Part shown: piece by piece, positions 1 through 5,820 of the stretch | How positions within the stretch are numbered: position 1 is the first letter of the stretch | Layout: every line of letters begins with the position of its first letter | From: Candidatus Eiseniibacteriota bacterium | GTDB taxonomy: Bacteria > Eisenbacteria > RBG-16-71-46 | Length of the DNA stretch: 7,480 nucleotides | Assembly (NCBI GenBank): GCA_021414165.1 | Contig: JAIOPA010000103.1 | Coordinates: forward strand, 1 to 7,480 | Reading direction: 5' to 3' | Made by a program: the position numbers and the translations under genes | Notes under the pieces: generated by a model | The model's database searches: none | Told to the model about the DNA's origin: nothing | The model's input: the letters and a program-made list of their open reading frames with translations, nothing else

Positions 1-1611
1 TCGGTGGATGTGCACTCGCTGACCGCCGTCTATAGCGGGGACGGCAGCTACAGCGGTGCCACGTCGTCGGCCGTCTCGCTGGAGATCCAGGCCAAGATCG
101 TGGCCACGGCGGGTCCGATCGGCAGCATCGCGCCGAGCGGCACCACGCTCTACAGCCTCGGGGCCACGCCGAGCTTCACGTTCACGGCGGATCCGGGCTA
201 CCACGTGGCCAGCGTCACGGTCGATGGTGGGGCCGCAGCGCTCACGTCGCCTTACACGTTCGGTCCCATCTCGAGCAATCACACGATCGACGTGCAGTTC
301 GCGGTGAACCCGGCGGTCGCCGCCATCACCACGCTGTCGGCGACGCAGGTCCGCACGGGCAACGACACCGACGGCAACACCAAGATCACGCTGTCGTGGT
401 CGCCGGTGCCGGTGGGCTCGACGGTCGAGGTGTGGCGCAAGGGCTACGGCAACTATCCCGAGTACGATGACGGTCCGTCGCCGGGCAGCGTGCCGGCAGC
501 ACCCGCGTCGTATCCGCCGGCGGGCTGGACGCTCACCTCGGTGACCGCGCCGGGCACCACCGACGAGCCGTCGTCGCGCGACTTCTATTACTACGTCGCA
601 TACGTCGTGGATCAGTACGGCACGCGTTCGGACGTCTCGAACCGCACGAACGGCACGCTCAACTACCACCTGGGCGACGTCTCGGACGGCTTCACGCCGG
701 GTCAGGGCGACAACAGCGTGGCGGGTCCTGACCTCTCGGTGCTCGGTGCGCACTACGGCATCACGGGCTCGGCGGTCGATGCGTTCAACTACCTCGACGT
801 GGGTCCGACGACGAGTCTGTCGGTGCACGCGCGTCCGAGCACGGACAACAAGATCAACTTCGAGGACCTGGTGATGTTCGCGATCAACTACTCGCCGGTC
901 ACGAGCGCGCCGTTGGCGAAGGCGCGTCCGGCGGCCGCGAGCGCGGATGCGCTCACGCTGTCGGTGGGCGAGGCCAAGCTCGGTGAGTCGCTCTCCGCCA
1001 AGGTGGCGTTCACGGGCAGCGGCCGTCTGCAGGCGATCGCGGTCAAGCTCACGTGGGACCCGGCGGTGGTCGAGCCGGTGTCGTACACGGCGGGTGATCT
1101 CGTGCTCGCGCAGGGCGGCGTGGTGTTCTCGGCCGAGCCGGGCTCGGTCGATGGCGCCTCGTTCGCGGGTGCGGGTCAGGGCCTCGTGGGCGATGGCGAG
1201 TTCGCCACGGTGCAGTTCCGCGTGAAGGCCGCGGGTGACCCGAAGATCGCGTTCGCGCGCGTCGAGGGCCGCGATGCGCAGAACCACTCGGTGGACGTGA
1301 CGTCGAAGATCGCCGCGGTCACGCCGCGCACGTTCGCCACGGCGTTCGCCCCGGCGATGCCGAACCCGTTCAACCAGCGCACCACGTTCCGGTTCTCGCT
1401 GGCTCGTGCGGGCCGCGCCGAGCTGCAGGTGTTCTCGGTCGATGGCCGCCTGGTCCGTACGCTCTCGACGGGCGCGCGCGAGGCGGGTGAGTACCAGGTC
1501 GAGTGGAGCGGCTCGGATGACTCGGGCCGCCCGCTCAACGCCGGTGTCTACTACGCCCGGTTGCAGACGGCGCAGGGCCACTGGACGCGCGTGGTGACCT
1601 ACCTCAAGTAG
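1..1611 (+). CDS. Modular secreted/surface protein, C-terminal part (Ig-like, InlB-type repeat, FN3-like, dockerin-like, cohesin-like, FlgD-Ig sorting domain); 5' end outside window
   Basis: The reading frame is open from base 1 with no convincing start, so this is the last 536 residues of a longer protein. Modules in order: the tail of a bacterial Ig-like repeat (AVYSGDGSYSG, bases 1-90); a divergent InlB B-type repeat with GSIAPSG, FTADPGYHVASVTVDG and HTIDVQFA (about 91-306); an FN3-like segment with Tyr-rich FYYYVAYVVD (about 307-666); a dockerin-like pair of calcium-loop remnants, GDNSVAGPDLSVLGAHYG and STDNKINFEDLVMFAINY (about 670-895); a cohesin-like beta domain (about 945-1315); and a C-terminal FlgD-Ig-like domain with NPFN, VFSVDGRLVRTL and GVYYARL (about 1345-1608). 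That last domain type commonly acts as an export or sorting tag in FCB-group bacteria, so an extracellular location is inferred. Substrate and role are unknown. A terminator follows directly, which separates it from the riboflavin operon. Confidence 0.9.
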   Translation, partial: SVDVHSLTAVYSGDGSYSGATSSAVSLEIQAKIVATAGPIGSIAPSGTTLYSLGATPSFTFTADPGYHVASVTVDGGAAALTSPYTFGPISSNHTIDVQFAVNPAVAAITTLSATQVRTGNDTDGNTKITLSWSPVPVGSTVEVWRKGYGNYPEYDDGPSPGSVPAAPASYPPAGWTLTSVTAPGTTDEPSSRDFYYYVAYVVDQYGTRSDVSNRTNGTLNYHLGDVSDGFTPGQGDNSVAGPDLSVLGAHYGITGSAVDAFNYLDVGPTTSLSVHARPSTDNKINFEDLVMFAINYSPVTSAPLAKARPAAASADALTLSVGEAKLGESLSAKVAFTGSGRLQAIAVKLTWDPAVVEPVSYTAGDLVLAQGGVVFSAEPGSVDGASFAGAGQGLVGDGEFATVQFRVKAAGDPKIAFARVEGRDAQNHSVDVTSKIAAVTPRTFATAFAPAMPNPFNQRTTFRFSLARAGRAELQVFSVDGRLVRTLSTGAREAGEYQVEWSGSDDSGRPLNAGVYYARLQTAQGHWTRVVTYLK

Positions 1612-1632
1612 GCCGCGACGCCGATCGGCAGT

Positions 1633-1677
1633 GCCGGAGGCCATCGTCCCCCACGGGGCGGTGGCCTCCCGGCTTTT
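1633..1677 (+). terminator. Rho-independent terminator of the surface-protein gene
   Basis: A long GC-rich inverted repeat begins 21 bases after the stop codon. The 5' arm (1633-1651, GCCGG AGGCCA TCG T CCCC) pairs with the 3' arm (1655-1673), leaving a loop of about 3 bases (CAC), one G-T wobble and two single-base bulges (T1647 and one extra G in the 3' arm near 1671). TTTT at 1674-1677 follows at once. Stem strength, position and T-run all fit an intrinsic terminator. Confidence 0.85.
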
Positions 1678-1763
1678 GGGAGGGGTGGTGGGGCAGTGGC
1701 GGCTATCGGCTGCCGCGCAATGGGTTGTGGTCGTGCCCTCGCACGTCACTTGAACGCGTCGCG

Positions 1764-1791
1764 TTGACCCCCTGCGGCTGCACCTTATAGA
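1764..1791 (+). promoter_or_regulatory. Putative sigma70-type promoter of the riboflavin operon
   Basis: TTGACC at 1764-1769 (5 of 6 to the -35 consensus) and TATAGA at 1786-1791 (4 of 6 to the -10 consensus) are 16 bases apart. A start site about 7 bases downstream would fall near 1798-1800, exactly where the first helix of the FMN aptamer begins. That fit is the main support; the boxes alone would be weak evidence in such GC-rich DNA. The stretch from 1678 to 1763 shows nothing else I can name apart from a G-rich run. Confidence 0.5.
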
Positions 1792-1799
1792 CTGCCCGC

Positions 1800-1950
1800 T
1801 GCTTTTCCTTCGGGGCGGGGTGAGAAGTCCCCACCGGCGGTATAGCCCGCGAGCCTTGGCGGCCTGCTCCTTTCAAAGGGGCGGTGCCTGGGCAGACCCG
1901 GTTCGATCCCGGGGCCGACCGTGACAGTCGGGATGAGAGAGGGAAGAGCG
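1800..1950 (+). ncRNA. FMN riboswitch (RFN element)
   Basis: The conserved RFN blocks are all present in order: GGGGCGGGGTGA (1812-1823), TCCCCACCGGCGGTA (from 1828), AGCCCGCGAGC (1844-1854), a variable hairpin GCTCC/GGGGC (1866-1882), CAGACCCGG (from 1893), CCCGGGGCCGAC (1908-1919) and AGTCGGGATGAGAGAGGG (1926-1943). The closing P1 helix pairs GCTTTTCC (1801-1808) with GGAAGAGC (1942-1949) over 8 bp with one wobble. In this family FMN binding to the leader RNA turns down expression of riboflavin synthesis or transport genes. Its position ahead of ribD is the classic one, so it most likely gives end-product feedback on the whole downstream operon. Confidence 0.96.
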
Positions 1951-1952
1951 CG

Positions 1953-1997
1953 ATGCACGCGGGGCGGCCGGGACACCGGCGCGCCCGGCCCGTGCAT
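1953..1997 (+). promoter_or_regulatory. Hairpin in the riboswitch expression platform
   Basis: Three bases after P1 closes, ATGCACG (1953-1959) pairs with CGTGCAT (1991-1997) and GGCCGGG (1966-1972) pairs with CCCGGCC (1984-1990). This makes a 14-bp stem with a 6-base internal bulge and an 11-base loop. No T-run follows, so it does not look like an ordinary intrinsic terminator. It could act on translation, on Rho access, or as a U-less terminator; the sequence does not decide. An in-frame ATG at 1953 lies in its 5' arm. Confidence 0.5.
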
Positions 1998-2010
1998 GGC
2001 GCCGGACCCT

Positions 2011-2032
2011 GCCCCGTGACCTCCTCCGGGGC
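2011..2032 (+). promoter_or_regulatory. Small hairpin over the ribD ribosome-binding region
   Basis: GCCCCG (2011-2016) pairs perfectly with CGGGGC (2027-2032) around a 10-base loop. The stem ends 4 bases before the ATG at 2037 and takes up the GGGG that is the only Shine-Dalgarno-like purine run near that start. It could therefore occlude initiation, consistent with translational control by the riboswitch. The alternative pairing CCGGA (2002-2006) with TCCGG (2025-2029) would exclude this hairpin, offering a possible on/off pair. This is inferred by eye without energy calculation. Confidence 0.4.
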
Positions 2033-2036
2033 CATC

Positions 2037-2663
2037 ATGTCCGCACGGCTGCACCCGAACCCGACCTACAGCCCGCTCGACCGCCGCTTCATGCGCCGTG
2101 CGCTCACGCTCGCCGAACGCGGGCGTGGCCACACCGCGCCCAATCCGGTCGTGGGCGCCGTGCTCGTGAAGCAGGGGCGAGTCGTGGGCGAGGGCTGGCA
2201 TCGCGCACTGGGCGGACCACATGCCGAGGTCGAGGCACTCGCGCGCGCCGGCAAGCGATCCCGCGGCGCCACGTTGTACGTGACACTCGAGCCCTGCGCG
2301 CACTGGGGCCGTACGCCGCCGCCGCGGGCATCGAGGTGGCGTCGGGGCTCATGGCCGACGAGGCTGCTGCGCAGCTCGCGGGCTATCGCCGCGCGCATGC
2401 GCACGGGCTGCCGCGCATCACCTGGAAGGTCGCCGCTTCGCTCGATGGCCACATCGCCGATGCGCGCGGTGCCTCGCAGTGGATCACGAGTGGTGACGCG
2501 CGCGCCGATGGCCATGCGCTGCGTGCCGCCGCCGATGCGATCGTGGTGGGCGCCAACACCGCGCGGCTCGATGATCCGCGTCTCACGGTGCGTCACGGCG
2601 TGCGCGGCCGATCGCCGCTGCGCGTGGTGGTGGATTCGCGGTTGCGCCTGCCGCTCACGTTGA
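2037..2663 (+). pseudogene. ribD: RibD deaminase half, frameshifted by an internal deletion (diaminohydroxyphosphoribosylaminopyrimidine deaminase)
   Basis: RibD normally deaminates, then reduces, the pyrimidine made from GTP; this is its zinc-dependent N-terminal deaminase. From ATG 2037 the product matches the family through residue 95: FMRRAL (18-23), PNPVVGAVLV (35-44), PHAEVEAL (61-68, HAE being the zinc/catalytic motif) and LEPCAHWGRTPP (84-95). The expected third zinc cysteine right after PP is proline 96. Beyond it the frame reads unrelated Arg/Ser/Trp-rich sequence to a stop at 2661-2663. The family continuation resumes in another frame from about 2321, so roughly 100 bases are missing. 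As sequenced the deaminase should be inactive. ATG 2037 gives a normal-length N-terminus but has a poor ribosome binding site. In-frame alternatives are ATG 1953, preceded by GAGGGAAG inside the aptamer, and ATG 2091. A start at 1884 would lie inside the aptamer and is unlikely. Confidence 0.85.
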
Positions 2664-3058
2664 AGCTGTTCGGCAGGCCGCTCGCGCCGGGCACCGTGGT
2701 GGTGTGTGGCAAGGACGCCCCGGAGGCGCGTGAGCGCGCGTTGCTGGCGCGCGGCGTGCGCGTGTGGCGGGTGCCGGTGCTGCGCGGCCGGGTCTCGCCG
2801 CGGGCGCTGGCGGCACGGCTCGCGCGCGAAGGGTGTCACGAGGTGCTGCTCGAGGGTGGCGCCACATTGGGCGCGTCGTGGTTCGCGGCTGGTCTCGTGC
2901 AGCGCGTCGTGTTGTACAGCGCACCGCTCGTGCTGGGCGGCGGGCTGCCGTGGAGCGCTGCGCTCAAGGTGCCGCTCGCGCGGGCGCGCCGCGGCACGGT
3001 CACGCAGGTCACGCGCGTCGGTCCCGACGTGCGCACGGTCGTGGAGTGGGAGGAATAG
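2336..3058 (+). CDS. ribD: RibD reductase half (5-amino-6-(5-phosphoribosylamino)uracil reductase), separated from the deaminase by a frameshift
   Basis: This is the C-terminal NADPH-dependent reductase domain of RibD, which reduces the ribosyl side chain to ribityl. Homology begins just before the first possible start, with AAGIEVASGLM (from 2321), matching the deaminase-reductase linker of intact RibD. It continues with WKVAASLDGHIA, SQWITS, DAIVVGANTARLDDPRLTVR, VVVDSRLRLP, EVLLEGGATLGASWF and LYSAPLVLGGG. These are the expected substrate and cofactor signatures of the RibD/DHFR-like fold. The domain is complete at its C-terminus. If the break is real, it might be made alone from GTG 2336 or ATG 2351 (GAGGTGG lies upstream at 2333-2339), but nothing shows that these sites evolved as starts. 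If the break is a sequencing or assembly error, the true gene is one frame from 2037 to 3058. Its stop shares one base with the GTG of ribE. Confidence 0.85.
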   Translation: MASGLMADEAAAQLAGYRRAHAHGLPRITWKVAASLDGHIADARGASQWITSGDARADGHALRAAADAIVVGANTARLDDPRLTVRHGVRGRSPLRVVVDSRLRLPLTLKLFGRPLAPGTVVVCGKDAPEARERALLARGVRVWRVPVLRGRVSPRALAARLAREGCHEVLLEGGATLGASWFAAGLVQRVVLYSAPLVLGGGLPWSAALKVPLARARRGTVTQVTRVGPDVRTVVEWEE

Positions 3059-3660
3059 TGTTCACGGGGCTCGTCGAGGAACAGGGCAGCATCGCCGCGG
3101 TCGAGGCCCGTCCGGATGGACGGCGCTTCTGGATCGCGGCCACGCGCGTGCTCGAGGACGCCGCGGTGGGCGACAGCATCGCGTGCTGTGGTTGCTGTCT
3201 CACGGTGGTCGAACTGGCCAGCGGCCGCTTCGCCGTGGAGGCCGTGCCCGAGACGCTCAGACGCACGACGCTCGGCGATTGGACCGTGGGCACGCCGGTC
3301 AATCTGGAGCGCTCGCTGAGACTCTCGGATCGGCTCGGTGGCCACCTCGTGCAGGGGCATGTCGATGTGGTCGGGACCGTGCTCGACGTGACCGCCGAGG
3401 GCGACGGCAAGCGCGTCGCGATCGCGCTGCCGCACGAACTGCATCGCTTCATCGCCATGAAAGGCAGTGTCACGGTGGATGGCGTGAGCCTGACCGTGGC
3501 CGGACTCACCGACGAACGCTTCGAAATCGCGTACATTCCGCATACACTCGCCGCGACCAATGCCGGAGCGCTCCGGAAGGGCACGCGGGTGAATCTTGAA
3601 GTGGACCTGCTGGCCCGATACCTCGCGCGCATGCTCGAGACCGCGGGCGAGGGACGATGA
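3058..3660 (+). CDS. ribE: Riboflavin synthase (alpha subunit type)
   Basis: It converts two molecules of 6,7-dimethyl-8-ribityllumazine into riboflavin and the pyrimidine precursor, the last step of the pathway, in the cytoplasm. At 200 residues it is normal for the family. The start is GTG 3058, giving the hallmark MFTGLVEE N-terminus, behind a strong GGGAGGAA (3048-3055). The two tandem beta-barrel halves are both visible: half one with GDSIACCGCCLTV (38-50), ETLRRTTLGD and VNLERSLRLSDRLGGHLVQGH (81-101); half two with MKGSVTVDGVSLTV (134-147), IPHTL (160-164) and VNLEVDLLARYL. Ser40 and Cys47 match the E. coli positions S41 and C48. Unusually, the Asn of the normal NGxCLT motif is Cys44 here, making a CCGCC cluster. 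It overlaps ribBA by four bases (ATGA), so the two are probably translationally coupled. Confidence 0.95.
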   Translation: MFTGLVEEQGSIAAVEARPDGRRFWIAATRVLEDAAVGDSIACCGCCLTVVELASGRFAVEAVPETLRRTTLGDWTVGTPVNLERSLRLSDRLGGHLVQGHVDVVGTVLDVTAEGDGKRVAIALPHELHRFIAMKGSVTVDGVSLTVAGLTDERFEIAYIPHTLAATNAGALRKGTRVNLEVDLLARYLARMLETAGEGR

Positions 3661-4946
3661 CCGTGAGCCCAGTGAAGCAGAAGTCGCCCGCCAAGCGGAC
3701 CTCCCGTGTGAAGTCGGGTCGCGCCGCGGACACCACCTTGATCAGTGTCGAGGAAGCGACCCGGCGCATCGCGGCCGGCAAGATGATCATCGTCGTCGAC
3801 GATGAGGATCGGGAGAACGAGGGCGACATCGTGTTCGCCGCTGAACATGCCACGCCGGCGCTCGTCAACTTCGCGGTGAAGCACTGTCGCGGCATCCTCT
3901 GTGCAGCACTCGGGCCCGAGATCGCCGATGCGCTCGGTCTCAAGCTCCTCGTCTCGGACAACACCTCCAAGTTCGGGACGCCATTCACCGAGTCGGTCGA
4001 CGCGCGCAAGGGTACGACCACCGGGACATCGGCGTTCGATCGTTCTCGCACGCTGCGCGCGCTCGCGCGGCCGTCGTCGAAGTCCGGTGACTTCGTACGC
4101 CCGGGCCATATCTTCCCGCTGCGCGCGGTCCCCGGTGGCGTGCTGCGACGCGCGGGGCACACCGAAGCGGCTCCGGATCTGTGCCGCATCGCGAACCTGC
4201 GCCCCGCGGCTGCGGTCTGCGAGATCCTCGATGACGACGGCCACATGATGCGCTTGCCGCAGCTCCGCACGTTCGCGCGCAAGCATGGCCTCGGGATCCT
4301 CACGATCCGCGCGCTCATCGAGTACCGCCGCAAGCGCGAGCAGTTGGTGCGCGCGGTGCTGCAGGTGCCGCTGCCCACCGAGCATGGCGACTTCCAGTTG
4401 CACCTCTACGAGAGCGTGCTCGATGGCGACCATCACATCGCGCTCGTGAAGGGCAAGCCGGGGCCGCGCAAGACGGCTATGGTGCGTGTGCACTCGCAGT
4501 GCCTGACCGGCGACGTGTTCGGCTCGCAGCGCTGTGACTGTGGCCCGCAGCTGCACGCGGCCATGGCGCGCATCTCCAAGTACGGCAATGGCGTGTTGTT
4601 GTACCTGCGCCAGGAGGGCCGTGGTATCGGGCTCGAGAACAAGCTCAAGGCCTACCAGCTGCAGGACCAGGGCTACGACACCGTGACCGCGAACCTCAAG
4701 CTCGGCTTTGCCGCCGACCTGCGCGACTACGGCATCGGCGCGCAGATCCTGGCCGATCTGGGATTGCGCCGCATCGAGCTGCTCACGAACAATCCGCGCA
4801 AGGTGATCGGGCTCGAGGCCTATGGGCTCACGATCGAGAAGCGCAGCGCGGTGCAGATGAAGCCGAACAAGCACAACCGCCGCTACCTCTCGACCAAGCG
4901 CGACAAGCTCGGGCACCTGCTCGATCTGGCGAAGGGGCACTCGTGA
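3657..4946 (+). CDS. ribBA: Bifunctional 3,4-dihydroxy-2-butanone 4-phosphate synthase / GTP cyclohydrolase II
   Basis: One 429-residue protein supplies both precursors of the pathway. The N-terminal RibB domain (about 25-225) makes the four-carbon unit from ribulose 5-phosphate. It shows DDEDRENEGD (48-57, acidic metal and substrate loop), RGILC (78-82), GTTTG (119-123), RPGHIFPL (148-155), GHTEA (167-171) and CEI (188-190), so the recognised active-site residues are present. The C-terminal RibA domain (about 230-429) opens GTP. It has the three zinc cysteines in HSQCLTGD...RCDCG (C282, C293, C295), RQEGRGIGL (318-326) and TNNP (377-380). Both halves look functional. The first 24 residues are a Lys/Arg-rich extension of unknown role. 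RibB reads TPFTESVD and TTGTSAFDRS where most relatives have T(A/G)FTVS and TTG(I/V)SAxDR. ATG 3657 follows GAGGGA and overlaps ribE; the stop overlaps the GTG of ribH. Confidence 0.96.
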   Translation: MTVSPVKQKSPAKRTSRVKSGRAADTTLISVEEATRRIAAGKMIIVVDDEDRENEGDIVFAAEHATPALVNFAVKHCRGILCAALGPEIADALGLKLLVSDNTSKFGTPFTESVDARKGTTTGTSAFDRSRTLRALARPSSKSGDFVRPGHIFPLRAVPGGVLRRAGHTEAAPDLCRIANLRPAAAVCEILDDDGHMMRLPQLRTFARKHGLGILTIRALIEYRRKREQLVRAVLQVPLPTEHGDFQLHLYESVLDGDHHIALVKGKPGPRKTAMVRVHSQCLTGDVFGSQRCDCGPQLHAAMARISKYGNGVLLYLRQEGRGIGLENKLKAYQLQDQGYDTVTANLKLGFAADLRDYGIGAQILADLGLRRIELLTNNPRKVIGLEAYGLTIEKRSAVQMKPNKHNRRYLSTKRDKLGHLLDLAKGHS

Positions 4947-5389
4947 GCGCGCCGCGCTACGCGATCGTGGCCGCGCGCTGGAACGAGCGCTATGTGCAGC
5001 GCATGGTCGATGCCGCGCGCGACACGTTGCAGCGCAGCGGCGTGGAGGCCGATGCGATCGACCTCACGTGGGTGCCGGGCAGCTACGAGCTGCCGGTCAC
5101 CGCGGCGTGGGCGGCCGACTCCGGACGCTACGACGCGGTGCTGGCGTTCGGCGTGCTCATCAAGGGCGAGACCGAGCACTTCCGGCTGGTCGCCGAGGCG
5201 GCCGCGCAGGGACTCATGCGCGTCGCGCTCGACACCGGCGTGCCGGTGTTGAACGGCGTGCTCGCGGTGTACGAGGCCGCCCAGGCGGAAGCGCGCTCGG
5301 GTGGCGATCACGGGAACATGGGAGCGCAGTGCGCGCTCGCGGCAGTGCACATGGCCGGCCTTGCGGCCGAGCAACGGGGGCGTACATGA
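4943..5389 (+). CDS. ribH: 6,7-dimethyl-8-ribityllumazine synthase (RibH)
   Basis: It condenses the dihydroxybutanone phosphate made by RibB with the ribitylaminopyrimidine to form lumazine, the substrate of RibE. At 148 residues it is a usual size. Motifs are RWNE (12-15, Trp13 at the aromatic stacking position), VPGSYELP (44-51), YDAVLAFGVLIKGETEHF (63-80, His79 at the catalytic histidine position) and PVLNGVL (101-107). It aligns without gaps to B. subtilis RibH at an offset of 9. Arg118 matches the phosphate-binding R127, but the normally conserved K135 is Met126 (NMG instead of NKG) and K131 is Asp122. These changes lie in the phosphate-binding region, so reduced or altered activity is possible. 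GTG 4943 overlaps the ribBA stop (GTGA) and follows AAGGGG (4932-4937). Confidence 0.93.
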   Translation: MSAPRYAIVAARWNERYVQRMVDAARDTLQRSGVEADAIDLTWVPGSYELPVTAAWAADSGRYDAVLAFGVLIKGETEHFRLVAEAAAQGLMRVALDTGVPVLNGVLAVYEAAQAEARSGGDHGNMGAQCALAAVHMAGLAAEQRGRT

Positions 5390-5820
5390 GTGCACCGACG
5401 GGAGCCCGGCGCCGCGCGCGCGAGGTGGCGTTCCGCGTCGCGTACCAGGCGGACATCGCCGGGGACGCGTATCCAGCGGCGTGGAAGCTGCGCCGCGATG
5501 ATGAACCCACGCTGACCGAGGATCAGGTCGAACTGGTCGATGATCTGGTGGCCGCACTGGAAGCTCGCGGTCTCGAGGTCGATGCCGCGATCACCGGCGC
5601 GCTCGATGGCCGCTGGTCGCTGCCGCGGCTCGCCGCGACCGATCGCGCCGTGCTGCGCGTGAGCGTGGCCGAGTTGTTGGCGCGCCCCGGCTCGCCGGCG
5701 CGTGTGGTGCTCGACGAGGCGATCGAGATCGCGCGCACCTATGGGAGCGAGGAGTCGGGCCGGTTCGTGAACGGCGTGCTCGACAAGGCGGCGCACCTCC
5801 TGCGGCCGAGCGAGTTCTGA
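5386..5820 (+). CDS. nusB: Transcription antitermination factor NusB
   Basis: NusB is a small all-helical RNA-binding protein. With NusE (ribosomal protein S10) it binds boxA RNA and supports antitermination, mainly in rRNA operons. The product is 144 residues, typical for the family. It has the basic N-terminus RRRAREVAFRVAYQ (8-21), the central helix pattern DGRWSLPRLAATDRAVLRVSVAELL and the C-terminal signature VVLDEAIEIARTYGSEESGRFVNGVLDK. ATG 5386 overlaps the ribH stop as ATGA, and GGGGG (5376-5380) serves as ribosome binding site. nusB directly after ribH is a widespread gene order in bacteria, so it is probably co-transcribed with the riboflavin genes and would share the FMN riboswitch. 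Confidence 0.93.
   Translation: MSAPTGARRRAREVAFRVAYQADIAGDAYPAAWKLRRDDEPTLTEDQVELVDDLVAALEARGLEVDAAITGALDGRWSLPRLAATDRAVLRVSVAELLARPGSPARVVLDEAIEIARTYGSEESGRFVNGVLDKAAHLLRPSEF

Noticed and set aside
1678..1693. G-rich run GGGAGGGGTGGTGGGG as a possible G-quadruplex
   Set aside because: Only three tracts of three or more G are present with no clear fourth tract, and such runs are frequent in GC-rich DNA just after a terminator.
1884..2036. Coding extension of ribD upstream to base 1884
   Set aside because: Those codons lie inside the FMN aptamer, whose RNA bases are fully conserved for structure, and the residues do not resemble RibD.
1785..2303. Minus-strand open frames overlapping the riboswitch and the start of ribD
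   Set aside because: They overlap the structured leader RNA in antisense and have no start signals or recognisable products.
2066..2839. Minus-strand open frame of 257 codons across ribD
   Set aside because: Low-complexity Arg/His/Ala-rich shadow of the conserved plus-strand RibD domains, with no motif of its own.
3009..4940. Very long open frame on the minus strand (643 codons) opposite ribE and ribBA
   Set aside because: High GC content makes stop-free antisense frames common. Its translation is rich in Arg, His and Ala with no recognisable domain, while the plus strand encodes two clearly conserved enzymes.
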